A stretch of 36,471 bases of DNA from positions 1 through 36,471 of the forward strand of contig QKDA01000132.1 in the NCBI GenBank assembly GCA_003246765.1, given 5' to 3'. The notes beneath the pieces were generated by a model. It worked only from the letters and a program-made list of their open reading frames with translations. It was not told where the DNA came from and did not search any database. The translations under genes and the position numbers were made by a program. Position 1 is the first letter of the stretch. Every line of letters begins with the position of its first letter. Positions 7,702 through 16,135 of the stretch are shown here, piece after piece. This stretch comes from Spirochaetales bacterium. GTDB lineage: Bacteria; Spirochaetota; Spirochaetia; Treponematales; Treponemataceae.

Positions 7702-9119
7702 TATTCCTGCCAGTCGCTCTGATCGTATTTATCCGACGCTGCCGATGCGGGATCGTACTTATGTCTCGCGCCGGGACCATGAAGGACCAGCTCCTCAGGC
7801 GGAATTTCCATACGCGCCACCGAACCGAGAGACTTAAGGGTATCCTCAATGGGCGCCCGGTCCGAAACTTCCTGGGTAAGGAATGCCTCGATCTTGTCGT
7901 GGAGGGAAATGGCCTCGTCAATCGCGGGATTGGAACCTTTTTGGTAAGCCCCGACATTAATCATGTCCTCGGCCTCGCGATACACCGCCATCAGCCGCCG
8001 CATATATCCCGCTGCTTTTTTTGCGGTCGCTCCGGAAACGCGGTTAGCAAGACGGGATATGCTTGAGAGGACGTCGATGGCCGGATAATGGTATTGCTGT
8101 GCCAACCGACGGCTCAGGATTATGTGCCCGTCTAGAATACCCCGAACCGTATCGGATATGGGTTCGTCCATGTCGTCGCCGTCCACGAGCACGGTATAAA
8201 ATCCCGTGATGGAGCCCTTGTCGCTGGTACCGCTCCTTTCCAGAAGCTTCGGAAGGTTTTCGAATACACTGGGGGTGTAGCCCCTGGTGGCCGGGGGTTC
8301 GCCGATGGCAAGGCCAATCTCCCTTTGCGCCTTGGCGTAACGGGTAACGGAATCAAACATGAGGGTGACGGACTTGCCCTGGTCCCGGAAATATTCCGCC
8401 ACCGCGGTGGCGACATAAGCTCCGCGAATGCGGGCCAAGGGCGGCTGATCCGACGTAGCCACGACGACGACTGAACGCTTGAGCCCCTCGGGGCCCAGGT
8501 CATTTTCGATGAAGTCTACCACCTCGCGTCCGCGTTCGCCGATCAGGGCGATAACGTTTACGTCGGCATTGGTATTGCGGGCTATCATTCCCAAAAGCGT
8601 AGACTTACCGACGCCTGAGCCCGCGAAGATCCCCAGACGCTGCCCCTTTCCCACCGCTAGAAGTCCGTCGATGGCTCGAATGCCCGTCACGATGCGGTCG
8701 CTGATGGGCTTGCGCTTGAGCGGGTCGGGCGGGGAGGCCAAGGCGGGATAATGCACCGAGGAATGAATCTCCTCCCCCTGGTCCGCGGCCCTTCCCAATC
8801 CGTCGAGAACCCTGCCGAGAAGCATGTTCCCCACCGGGACCGACAGCACGTCGCCGCTGGCGATGACAAGACAGCCTATCTCTATTCCCTGAATGTCCGA
8901 AAAGCTCATGAGCTGTACCGTGGAACCGGAAAGGCCAACGACCTCGGCGAAGACCGGAGCAGCGCCCCTGGAAAGGATTATCTGGCAAACCTCCCCAATA
9001 ACCGCCTGTGGGCCGTTGCTCTCGATGAGCATGCCCCGAACCCGGGAGACTACGCCGGTATACTTTATTGGATCCGTCTGGGAAACCGCGTTAACGTACT
9101 TATTGAAAATATCGATCAT
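7701..9119 (-). CDS. fliI: Flagellum-specific export ATPase FliI
   Basis: FliI is the F1-beta-like ATPase that energises and sorts substrates for the flagellar type III secretion apparatus on the cytoplasmic side of the basal body. The 472-residue product has Walker A AGSGVGKST at about 166-174, Walker B VTLMFD at 251-256 and the catalytic GERGREV at 194-200. The signature SVTRYAKAQREIGLAIGEPP follows at 257-276. The N-terminal 100 residues form the usual beta-barrel. Length is slightly above the 430-440 of many homologues, through a C-terminal tail of about 20 residues (GPGARHKYDPASAASDKYDQ). It follows fliH after four bases and overlaps fliJ by one base, so the FliH-FliI-FliJ complex is encoded contiguously. 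Confidence 0.97.
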   Translation of the reverse strand: MIDIFNKYVNAVSQTDPIKYTGVVSRVRGMLIESNGPQAVIGEVCQIILSRGAAPVFAEVVGLSGSTVQLMSFSDIQGIEIGCLVIASGDVLSVPVGNMLLGRVLDGLGRAADQGEEIHSSVHYPALASPPDPLKRKPISDRIVTGIRAIDGLLAVGKGQRLGIFAGSGVGKSTLLGMIARNTNADVNVIALIGERGREVVDFIENDLGPEGLKRSVVVVATSDQPPLARIRGAYVATAVAEYFRDQGKSVTLMFDSVTRYAKAQREIGLAIGEPPATRGYTPSVFENLPKLLERSGTSDKGSITGFYTVLVDGDDMDEPISDTVRGILDGHIILSRRLAQQYHYPAIDVLSSISRLANRVSGATAKKAAGYMRRLMAVYREAEDMINVGAYQKGSNPAIDEAISLHDKIEAFLTQEVSDRAPIEDTLKSLGSVARMEIPPEELVLHGPGARHKYDPASAASDKYDQSDWQE

Positions 9120-9123
9120 GGCC

Positions 9124-10059
9124 TCATTCCTGGGTCACAGGATTGGCCGTTTTCACCCGGGATCGGATGGGCGAAACCTCGAGTATCCTCTGTTCGATCT
9201 CGTTGAGCTGGCTGGATATTCTCGCGTCGATGGCTCCGAAGTCGGTCTCAATGACGCAGCCACCGCGGTCTACGGTGGAATCCTCGACGACGGTAATGTT
9301 CTTTACGTTTTCCGCGGACGAGAGGAAATCCTTGATATGCTGGGTCGTCATGGCCACGTCGGAGAGATTGACCCTGATGATAACGTCGCCCCTACCCTTA
9401 ACCTTCCTGAGGGCCTGCACCACGTTGGAGACCACTACGTTGCGCTGGTTCTCTGAAATAACCTTTACGATCTTGCGGGTCATGAGGAGCACGAGATCGA
9501 CGATTTGCTGCTCGGTCTCGGAGAGTATCTCTTGGCGCTTGTCCATCATCCTCTCGATGATCGTATGAAGACGGTCCGTAAGCCGCTGGGCCTCAAGGTT
9601 TCCTTCCTTAAAGCCGTCTTCCTGGCCCTTTTTGAATCCGTCGGTATAGCCTGTCTTTAGCTTGTCGTCCATGGAAGCCTGGGCTTCCTCCACGATTCGC
9701 TTGGCTTCCGCCTGGGCGTCGGCCTTGATCCGAACCGCCTCGTCCAGCGCCTGCTGCCGAATAACCTGGGCCTGGTCGGTCTTTCTCTTGACCTCGTCAA
9801 AGGCGGCTTTCTCCGCGTCCTTGAGAATCCGTTCCGCCTCCTCCCGAGCCTGGTCAAGCTTTTCTTCCTTGTCCCGTTCCCAGTCCTCCTGCCAGCGCTG
9901 CGCCTCAAGGCGTAAGTCGTCCACCGTAGGCCCTTCATACACGGGCTCCTCGATGATCTCCTCTACGGGCTCATCCTCCACGAATTTCTTCGAGAGCTGA
10001 AGAAGCACGAGGTTTTCGGACTGCTTGACTTCATTCGGCCTGAAAACGGTTTTTGCCAT
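9124..10059 (-). CDS. fliH: Flagellar assembly protein FliH
   Basis: FliH is the peripheral stalk and regulator that binds FliI and tethers it to the C-ring. The 311-residue product starts [20 protein letters not shown], a basic N-terminus like those that anchor FliH to the basal body. A long charged coiled coil spans about residues 50-170 ([20 protein letters not shown], repeated alanine-rich heptads), with the glycine-containing [20 protein letters not shown] near 155. The C-terminal domain, about 190-295, has the family pattern [20 protein letters not shown] and a beta region ([19 protein letters not shown]) shared with V/F-type ATPase E/delta subunits. Its position between fliG and fliI supports the call. 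Confidence 0.93.
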   Translation of the reverse strand: MAKTVFRPNEVKQSENLVLLQLSKKFVEDEPVEEIIEEPVYEGPTVDDLRLEAQRWQEDWERDKEEKLDQAREEAERILKDAEKAAFDEVKRKTDQAQVIRQQALDEAVRIKADAQAEAKRIVEEAQASMDDKLKTGYTDGFKKGQEDGFKEGNLEAQRLTDRLHTIIERMMDKRQEILSETEQQIVDLVLLMTRKIVKVISENQRNVVVSNVVQALRKVKGRGDVIIRVNLSDVAMTTQHIKDFLSSAENVKNITVVEDSTVDRGGCVIETDFGAIDARISSQLNEIEQRILEVSPIRSRVKTANPVTQE

Positions 10060-10073
10060 CCCTTACCTACCCA

Positions 10074-11138
10074 TTACACGACGAGCTCGTCCTCGCCGGA
10101 CCGGGCGATGACGATCTCGCCGGTGTCCTCGAGGTGACGTATGATGGAAACGATTTTTTGCTGGGCCTCTTCCACGTCTTTAAGCCGCACGGGGCCCATG
10201 TATTCCATATCTTCCTTGAGCATGCCGGCGGCGCGCTTGGACATGTTCCTGAAAATCTTGTCCTGAACCTCCGTATCCACCGCCTTGAGAGCCTTGGCCA
10301 ATTCCTGGGTGTCCACCTCCCGGAGAACCTTCTGGATCGCCCGGTCGTCGAGCATGACGATGTCCTCGAACACGAACATTCTCTTCTTGATTTCCTCGGC
10401 CAGGTCGGGATCCTCGTCTTCCAGGGCCTCGATGATAGATTTCTCGGAGGAACGGTCTACGAGGTTGAGGATCTCGACGATGCTCTCGACGCCTCCCGCC
10501 GCGGTGTAGTCCTCGCTGGAGAGGGTGGAAAGCTTTTTCTCGAGCACCCGCTCAACCTCGCGAAGAACGTCGGGAGAGGTGCGGTCCATGGTGGCTATAC
10601 GCCGGGCCACCTCGCTCTGAATCTCGTCGGGAAGGTTCTGGAGGATAATGGAGGCCTTGGCGGGTTCCAGATACGCCAGGATAAGGGCGATAGTTTGGGG
10701 ATGCTCCTGCTGGATGAAGTTCAGAAGGTGCGCGGGATCGGTGCGGCGTATGAAGTCGAAGGGGCGTACCTGGAGGGAGCTGGTAAGCCGGTTTATGATG
10801 TCGATGGCTTTCTGGCTGCCCACGGACTTTTCCAGGAGCTCCCGGGCATAGTCTATACCGCCGGTGGTTATGAAGTTCTGGGCCATCATGAGGTCCTGGA
10901 ACTCCTGAAGGATCGCGTCCTTGAATTCGGGTTCAACCGTCTCAAGGCGGGCGATCTCGAAGGTTAGGGTCTCTATTTCGTCTTCCCTCAGGTGCTTGAA
11001 AATTTCCGAGGATATCTCTGAACCGAGGGATACGAGAAAGATTGCCGCCTTTTGCCGGCCAGTGAGGGATTTAACGTCCTTCGCCTTCTTCCCCGTCGAC
11101 GAACCCTTGTCTTTAGACGATGCTGCTGCGGGTGCCAT
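10074..11138 (-). CDS. fliG: Flagellar motor switch protein FliG
   Basis: FliG is the C-ring protein that joins the MS-ring (FliF) and interacts with the stator to generate torque. The 354-residue product carries a 30-residue lysine/serine-rich N-terminal extension, then LTGRQKAAIFLVSLGSE, the standard start of the N-terminal FliF-binding domain. The middle domain has the EHPQTIALILAYL motif near residue 170, which contacts FliM. The C-terminal domain carries the charged torque helix region (VMLDDRAIQKVLREVDTQEL). The family is typically 330-345 residues. Treponemes carry two FliG paralogues, and this position between fliF and fliH corresponds to the torque-generating FliG2. It starts four bases after fliF. 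Confidence 0.96.
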   Translation of the reverse strand: MAPAAASSKDKGSSTGKKAKDVKSLTGRQKAAIFLVSLGSEISSEIFKHLREDEIETLTFEIARLETVEPEFKDAILQEFQDLMMAQNFITTGGIDYARELLEKSVGSQKAIDIINRLTSSLQVRPFDFIRRTDPAHLLNFIQQEHPQTIALILAYLEPAKASIILQNLPDEIQSEVARRIATMDRTSPDVLREVERVLEKKLSTLSSEDYTAAGGVESIVEILNLVDRSSEKSIIEALEDEDPDLAEEIKKRMFVFEDIVMLDDRAIQKVLREVDTQELAKALKAVDTEVQDKIFRNMSKRAAGMLKEDMEYMGPVRLKDVEEAQQKIVSIIRHLEDTGEIVIARSGEDELVV

Positions 11139-11142
11139 GGGT

Positions 11143-12846
11143 TTATTCCTCCATCAGCCAGGTACGGATGAGAAGCGCCACGTCTTCCGGGTGCTCCTTA
11201 GCCATATTGATGGCGTTCTCCTGCAATTCGAGGCGCTTACGCTCCTCCACGGACATGGAAACCTCCATGCCCGCCTGTTCCGCTTCCCAGAGGGTTTTTT
11301 CGCGTTCCATCTGGTGCTTCCGCAGAAGTTCTTCTTCCTTAAGCCGGCGTCTCCTCTCGAGTTCCCGGGTAATCATGCGATAGATGATGAAGGCGACGAG
11401 AATGACCGCCAGGGCGATAAGGGAATAGAGGATCGTCTGTTCCGTCTGCTTCTTTTGCAGGTATGCGGCGTCTTCCTTCTCGAACTGGGCGCTTCGGTCA
11501 AACCTTATATTGAGTACGCTAACGGAATCGCCCCGGGCGCGCTGATAGCCGATGGCGTCCTGAACGGCCTTTGCCGCCGCTTGAAGCTCCTCAGCCTCAA
11601 TGGACTGGTATTCCCGCTCGATGGAACCGTTCTTAACGATAAATTGGCCGTTTTCGTCCCGTTTTTTAATCCAGGTTCCGTCAATATTCACCGAAACTGT
11701 CCTTCTTCCCATGGAGGGGCTGACGGTTTCGGTAGTATCCCTTTGACCCACAAGCTCGTTCTGTTTGACGATGGACTGCTCTGAAAGGCCGTAGAGATTT
11801 GACATGTCCTTGTAGGCCGGGGCGGTTTGCCCTTCCACCCCCGCAGGTCCCTCGGGATTGAAGCCGGACCCTTGCCACCGGGTGGTAGAGGTTTCCGAGG
11901 AGAGGGTAACGGAGGGAACGATCTGGGAATCGTCATAGGGGGTTTCCGGATTGTCCGGTTTTATGGTAGTGGGAAGGTAATCCCGCTGCTGCACGGACTT
12001 GTCGGACATGTCCATGTCGATCTTGATGTTGAGGTCCCGAACGCGGTCGATTCCGTAGATCTGCTGAAGGGCCCCGAGAATCTTCGCGCGGTACTGCGCC
12101 TCAAGCTGGGCAATGAGCTTTTGCTCCTTCTCGATCCTGGTAAGCCGGTCCCATTCCTTCATGCCCTCGAAATCGTTGAGCACGTTTCCCGAGCTGTCGG
12201 CAATGGTGATATTGGAATCCTGAAGGCCTTCAACCGCGAATTTGAGTATTTTCTGGATTCCTTCGACCTTTTTCCGGTTTGCGGTTATGTCGCTGCCCGG
12301 CTTCGGATAGAGAACGACGCTGGCGGTTACGGGATTCTGGTCTTCCGTGAACAGGGTGGTTTCGGGCATGTTTACGACCACGCTCGCGTCGTCCACGTCT
12401 TCCAGGGCCTTGATGTGCTGCCGTACTTCCTCAATGATCGCGCGCCGTTTATTCACGTTCCGCTCAAAGTCAGTAACGGTCCACCGCTCAATGTCGAACA
12501 ATGCCCAGGGATCGACGTTCTGGGGAATGAGGTCTTCCCGTATAAGAATGGAGCGCATCCGCCGGGCGGTGGCCTCGTCGGGAACGGAAATGATTCCGGT
12601 GGCGGATACGGAGCTGTGCACGTTTTCTTCGTTGAGCCGGACGATTATCGCGTCGCGTTTGGTCTCATCGGTGATGGGCGTGTCGATAAGGGGCACCATG
12701 GCGGGCGCCGATGAAACGGATAGGAGGACGACGATGCCGACGATCGCGGCAGCCGCTACGCCGCCGAGAATCAGCTTCTGGACGAGCGTCCACTTTCCCC
12801 ATAATCCGGTAATTTGCGAAACTATGCGTTTCACCCATTCGTTCAT
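11143..12846 (-). CDS. fliF: Flagellar M-ring protein FliF
   Basis: FliF forms the MS-ring in the inner membrane, the first structure of basal body assembly. The 567-residue product has a transmembrane helix at about 24-46 (LILGGVAAAAIVGIVVLLSV). A periplasmic YscJ/FliF-type ring-building domain follows at about 50-230, with DDASVVVNMPE and NITIADSSGNVL. The second transmembrane helix is at about 470-490 (ILYSLIALAVILVAFIIYRM). The cytoplasmic tail ends EDVALLIRTWLMEE, the FliG-binding peptide. A TPP-rich spacer in the periplasmic part is typical. The ATG at 12846 has GGGAGGG a few bases before it. An 82-base gap containing a strong hairpin separates it from fliE. Confidence 0.97.
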   Translation of the reverse strand: MNEWVKRIVSQITGLWGKWTLVQKLILGGVAAAAIVGIVVLLSVSSAPAMVPLIDTPITDETKRDAIIVRLNEENVHSSVSATGIISVPDEATARRMRSILIREDLIPQNVDPWALFDIERWTVTDFERNVNKRRAIIEEVRQHIKALEDVDDASVVVNMPETTLFTEDQNPVTASVVLYPKPGSDITANRKKVEGIQKILKFAVEGLQDSNITIADSSGNVLNDFEGMKEWDRLTRIEKEQKLIAQLEAQYRAKILGALQQIYGIDRVRDLNIKIDMDMSDKSVQQRDYLPTTIKPDNPETPYDDSQIVPSVTLSSETSTTRWQGSGFNPEGPAGVEGQTAPAYKDMSNLYGLSEQSIVKQNELVGQRDTTETVSPSMGRRTVSVNIDGTWIKKRDENGQFIVKNGSIEREYQSIEAEELQAAAKAVQDAIGYQRARGDSVSVLNIRFDRSAQFEKEDAAYLQKKQTEQTILYSLIALAVILVAFIIYRMITRELERRRRLKEEELLRKHQMEREKTLWEAEQAGMEVSMSVEERKRLELQENAINMAKEHPEDVALLIRTWLMEE

Positions 12847-12883
12847 GTTACCCTCCCGTTACAGAACGAACCTGTCGCTATAT

Positions 12884-12916
12884 TAATGCGTTATACTATC
12901 ATACTATAACGCATTA
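12884..12916 (-). repeat. Perfect 12-bp hairpin between fliE and fliF
   Basis: TAATGCGTTATA at 12884-12895 is perfectly inverted at 12905-12916 around a nine-base loop. It is AT-rich, unlike its surroundings. Reading toward fliF, the stem is followed by ATATAGCGAC and not a T-run, so it is not a standard terminator. A TATAAT reads on the minus strand at 12921-12916, but no good -35 sits 16-18 bases upstream. The likeliest role is mRNA processing, attenuation or stabilisation inside the operon. Confidence 0.6.
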
Positions 12917-12928
12917 TTATAGCACGTT

Positions 12929-13237
12929 TTACCGGGTTGTGGTAATTTCGTTCCAGCCTTTGATTACGCGGTCGATCACGGTCTGGGCAATCTTGAGGGA
13001 AAGATTGGCCTCGGCCATGGCGATCGTAACGTCATGCACGTCCACCGATTCCGGGTCGACAATCAACTGCTGCGCGATTTCCTCGCTCTTGGTCTGCTTC
13101 GCGTTCATGGCGTCGAAGGCGCCGAGGAGGGTTTGCTCAAAGCTCGCGGTTTCGCCGCGTACCGCCGTGTCGACCATGTCGGTGTTAGAAACCATGCGGC
13201 TGCGGAAATTGTCGACCTTTACGGGGGTGATTTCCAT
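12929..13237 (-). CDS. fliE: Flagellar hook-basal body protein FliE
   Basis: FliE is the small adaptor between the MS-ring and the proximal rod. The 102-residue product is the usual length. Its conserved C-terminal half reads PESVDVHDVTIAMAEANLSL followed by KIAQTVIDRVIKGWNEI, the family signature for the helix that packs in the rod-export gate junction. The N-terminal part includes SFEQTLLGAFDAMNAKQ. Position after flgC (six bases away) and before fliF is canonical. Confidence 0.95.
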   Translation of the reverse strand: MEITPVKVDNFRSRMVSNTDMVDTAVRGETASFEQTLLGAFDAMNAKQTKSEEIAQQLIVDPESVDVHDVTIAMAEANLSLKIAQTVIDRVIKGWNEITTTR

Positions 13238-13243
13238 TTATGA

Positions 13244-13699
13244 CTACCTTCCGATCTCGAGGGCCCGGGAGAACATCTCCTTGGAACCCTGAATGACCGA
13301 TGAATTGGCTTCATAGGACCTAGAGGCGGAAATGAGATCCACCATTTCGGTCACGATATTCACGTTGGGATACTCGACGTAACCCGCCTTGGGACCGCTT
13401 TTAATGGCGTCGGGATGGGTAGGATCGTAGACGAGCCTAAGCTCGGAATTGTCCTTTTCCACCGCCGCGACCTTTACCCCGGAACCCAAACCCCGCTCGA
13501 GCTCCGAAGGGGTGAAGGGGGTTCTCCAGTCTATGCCCTCGTCGCGCTGGGATAGCACCACCCGTGCCCTTCGGAAGGCCCCGCCTTCCTGGGTGCGCGT
13601 GGTGGAAGCGTTGGCAATGTTGTCGGATATGACGTCGGTCCGCAGCCGTTCGGCGGACATTCCCGTGGCGGCTATGTTTATGCTGGTAAAAAGTCCCAT
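13244..13699 (-). CDS. flgC: Flagellar basal-body rod protein FlgC
   Basis: FlgC is a proximal rod subunit exported through the flagellar secretion system. The 151-residue product begins MGLFTSINIAATGMSAERLR, the rod-protein N-terminal helix, followed by DVISDNIANASTTRT, the SxNxANxxT signature of axial proteins. The C-terminus has YVEYPNVNIVTEMVDLISASRSYEAN, matching the typical FlgC ending with its VxxVxEMxxMxxAxRxY pattern. The gap to flgB is 16 bases and to fliE is six. Confidence 0.97.
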   Translation of the reverse strand: MGLFTSINIAATGMSAERLRTDVISDNIANASTTRTQEGGAFRRARVVLSQRDEGIDWRTPFTPSELERGLGSGVKVAAVEKDNSELRLVYDPTHPDAIKSGPKAGYVEYPNVNIVTEMVDLISASRSYEANSSVIQGSKEMFSRALEIGR

Positions 13700-13715
13700 C
13701 CTCGGTTACCTCCGC

Positions 13716-14132
13716 TTACTTGAGCACTGAATTGACCTGGGAGAACTCAAAGCTCTCGATCTGGGTCATAAGCTGATAGTTCATCTGGATCTTGAGGAGA
13801 TTCATGGCTTCTTCCTCGGGATCCACGTTGTTGCCGTTCGCTTTTGCCGTGGTCAGGTAATCGAGAACCCGGCGGGGCTCCACCGAGCGGTAATCGATGA
13901 CCCCGTCGGATTTAATGTGCCTTTCGTCCGCGGTGGCAAGCTCAAACTGCCCCCTGGCGTTAACCTCCGAGTCGAGGGCGCGCTTGAGTTCGCTCTCGAA
14001 ATTGACCGAGGTGCGCTTGAAGTTCGGCACTTCCGAATTGGCCAGATTGTTGGCCGACACTGTATACCGGAGGGTATTCACGTCCAGGGCTCGGTGCAAG
14101 AGATCGGTGGTCTTGGTAAATCCGTTGATCAT
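13716..14132 (-). CDS. flgB: Flagellar basal-body rod protein FlgB
   Basis: FlgB is another proximal rod subunit. The 138-residue product has the axial-protein motif VSANNLANSEVPNFKRTSVN near residues 25-44 and ends with NLLKIQMNYQLMTQIESFEF, the rod C-terminal helix. It begins the flagellar part of the long minus-strand unit. A 54-base gap separates it from hslU, the largest since ftsA-ftsZ, and this gap holds a candidate sigma-28 promoter. A GGGAG lies six bases before the ATG. Confidence 0.96.
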   Translation of the reverse strand: MINGFTKTTDLLHRALDVNTLRYTVSANNLANSEVPNFKRTSVNFESELKRALDSEVNARGQFELATADERHIKSDGVIDYRSVEPRRVLDYLTTAKANGNNVDPEEEAMNLLKIQMNYQLMTQIESFEFSQVNSVLK

Positions 14133-14150
14133 GGCTTTCTCCCGTTATTA

Positions 14151-14178
14151 TTGTCGGCTGCCGCGAGGGGGGGATTTA
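14151..14178 (-). promoter_or_regulatory. Candidate sigma-28 promoter before flgB
   Basis: On the minus strand TAAA (14178-14175) is followed after 16 bases by GCCGACAA (14158-14151). The flagellar sigma-28 consensus is TAAAGTTT-N11-GCCGATAA, which puts 15 bases between TAAA and GCCG. The -10 matches at seven of eight positions, the -35 only in its TAAA core, and spacing is one base long. Predicted initiation near 14144 leaves just enough leader for the GGGAG ribosome site of flgB. Confidence 0.35.
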
Positions 14179-14186
14179 GCAAAAGA

Positions 14187-15581
14187 CTACAGGATATAGC
14201 GGGAAAGGTCTTGATCCTGCACGACACCCTTGAGTTTTTCGTCCACGTAGTCCACGGATACCCGTATCGTCTGACCCGAAAGCTCATTCGCCTCGAAGGA
14301 AACCTCCTCCAAAAGGGTTTCCATGATCGTGTGGAGCCTCCGGGCGCCGATGTTCTCCATGCGGGAGTTCACCTCCGCCGCGAGGAAGCTCATCCGGCGG
14401 ATGGCATCCTCCGAAAAATCCAGGGTTACGCCCTCGGTTGAAAGAAGTTCCGAATATTGGCGTATGAGCGCGTTTTTCGGTTCCGTGAGTATTCTCCGGA
14501 AGTCATCTTCGGAAAGGGATTCCAGCTCCACCCGAAGGGGAAAGCGTCCCTGGAGTTCGGGTATGAGATCGCTTGGCTTCGACACGTTAAAGGCCCCGGC
14601 GGCGATAAAGAGGATATGGGTGGTGTCTACAACGCCCCATTTTGTGTTTACGGCGGACCCTTCGATAATCGGGAGGATATCACGCTGCACGCCCTCCCGG
14701 GACACGTCTTGGCCACCTCCCCGGTCGCTCTTCCCCGCTATCTTGTCTATTTCGTCTATAAAGACGATGCCTGACTGCTCAACCCGGTTCTTCGCCTCGG
14801 CGGCAACCGTTTCATGGTCAACGATACGGTCCAGCTGTTCCGCTATCAGTATCTCCCGTGCTTCCCTGACCGTCGCGGATCTCCGCTTCGATTTCCCCCC
14901 CGTAATGAGGTTGGTTATATTGGCTACGCTCATTTCCAGGTCTTCCAGGTTGGAGGATCCGGCGAATACCTCGAACGACGGCATGCCGCCCTTCTGCACC
15001 GTGATTTCGACGGTTCTGTCCTCGAGCTTCCCTTCCCGAAGCATGGCCCTGAATTTCTCGCGGGTATGGTCCCCCTCGGTCCCGCTGCCTTGAACGCCGA
15101 CGGGGAGTTTTATCGCCGGGGAATCCCCCGTATCGGAACTGCCGGGCGCCTTTCTGAGGCCCGGAAGAAGCAGATCCAGAAGCTGTTCCTCCGCCCGGCG
15201 TTCGGCTTCATCCTTTAAATTGGCCTGCATCTCGGTCTTGACCATGCCGTATCCGACCGCCATGAGGTCCCTAATCATGGACTCCACGTCCCTGCCGACA
15301 TATCCGACCTCGGTATACTTGGTAGCCTCGACCTTCAGAAAGGGAGCTCCGCAAAGCTTTGCGAGACGCCGGGCAATCTCGGTCTTCCCCACGCCGGTAG
15401 GACCGATCATGAGGATGTTTTTCGGGGCAATCTCGTCCCGAACGTCCTCGCTCAGCCTAAGCCTTCGGGTTCTATTCCGCAAGGCGATGGCCACTGCCCT
15501 TTTAGCCTTGCCCTGACCGATAATATACCGGTCCAGCTCGGCCACGATCTCCCTCGGCGTCATTCCTTCCAGAGCTTCCAT
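14187..15581 (-). CDS. hslU: ATP-dependent protease ATPase subunit HslU
   Basis: HslU (ClpY) is the AAA+ unfoldase hexamer that feeds substrates into the HslV peptidase. The 464-residue product has the N-terminal MTPREIVAELDRYIIGQGKA, Walker A GPTGVGKTE at 60-68 and the pore motif KYTEVGYVGRDVES at about 88-101. Walker B is VFIDEIDKIA near 270 and the GRFPLRVEL sensor region near 350. An inserted I-domain lies between about 110 and 240. The C-terminus DQDLSRYIL matches the tail that docks into HslV. It starts three bases after hslV. Confidence 0.97.
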   Translation of the reverse strand: MEALEGMTPREIVAELDRYIIGQGKAKRAVAIALRNRTRRLRLSEDVRDEIAPKNILMIGPTGVGKTEIARRLAKLCGAPFLKVEATKYTEVGYVGRDVESMIRDLMAVGYGMVKTEMQANLKDEAERRAEEQLLDLLLPGLRKAPGSSDTGDSPAIKLPVGVQGSGTEGDHTREKFRAMLREGKLEDRTVEITVQKGGMPSFEVFAGSSNLEDLEMSVANITNLITGGKSKRRSATVREAREILIAEQLDRIVDHETVAAEAKNRVEQSGIVFIDEIDKIAGKSDRGGGQDVSREGVQRDILPIIEGSAVNTKWGVVDTTHILFIAAGAFNVSKPSDLIPELQGRFPLRVELESLSEDDFRRILTEPKNALIRQYSELLSTEGVTLDFSEDAIRRMSFLAAEVNSRMENIGARRLHTIMETLLEEVSFEANELSGQTIRVSVDYVDEKLKGVVQDQDLSRYIL

Positions 15582-15584
15582 GGA

Positions 15585-16124
15585 TTACAGTTCCTCCACC
15601 ATGATTGAGTCGTTCGTGTAAATGCAGATTCTCGCGGCGATTTCCAGGCTTTTGCGGGCAATATCCGCGGCGCTTAACTCGGAGTCCTCAAGATAGGCCA
15701 GGGACGCTGCGTAGGCGTAATTCCCCCCGGAACCTATGGCAAGCACGCTTTCCGCGGGCTCAATGACGTCGCCGGTACCGGAAATCAGCAGGGTTTTATC
15801 CTTGTCCGCCACCAGCAGAAGGGCCTGAAGGTTCCTCAGGGCCTTGTCGGTTCTCCAATCCTTGGCGAGCTCTACCGATGCCCTCGTTAGGTCACCCGCA
15901 TATTCCTTGATACGCGACTCGAACCGCTCAAGGAGGGTAAATGCGTCGGCAGTCGCTCCGGCAAAGCCCGTGAGAATTCTCCCGTCGTAAATCTTGCGTA
16001 TTTTTTTCGCGTTGGGTTTCACGACGGTTTCACCCATTGTTACCTGTCCGTCGCCGGCCATGGCAACCTTGCCGTTCTTGCGGACCGCGAGAACCGTGGT
16101 GCTTCGAATCTCAATGCCCTTCAT
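15585..16124 (-). CDS. hslV: ATP-dependent protease peptidase subunit HslV
   Basis: HslV (ClpQ) is the proteasome-related N-terminal threonine peptidase that forms two stacked hexamers. The 179-residue product from ATG 16124 starts [18 protein letters not shown]; the T-T after residue 8 gives the catalytic N-terminal threonine once a short propeptide is removed, as in Bacillus ClpQ. Other signatures are [48 protein letters not shown] and [15 protein letters not shown] longer frame extends to 16604, but the extra sequence lies within xerC and has no family similarity. A GGAGCG lies seven bases before the chosen ATG. Confidence 0.96.
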   Translation of the reverse strand: MKGIEIRSTTVLAVRKNGKVAMAGDGQVTMGETVVKPNAKKIRKIYDGRILTGFAGATADAFTLLERFESRIKEYAGDLTRASVELAKDWRTDKALRNLQALLLVADKDKTLLISGTGDVIEPAESVLAIGSGGNYAYAASLAYLEDSELSAADIARKSLEIAARICIYTNDSIMVEEL

Positions 16125-16135
16125 GGGTCGCTCCT

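Noticed and set aside
10053-12714. Long plus-strand frames of about 290-304 codons opposite fliG and fliF
   Set aside because: They mirror well-identified flagellar genes, have no ribosome sites or family features, and reflect codon bias in GC-rich DNA.
12916-12944. Sigma-70 promoter reading into fliF from the TATAAT at 12921-12916
   Set aside because: At 17 bases upstream the sequence is TACCAC, a poor -35; the TATAAT is more simply part of the AT-rich dyad flank.
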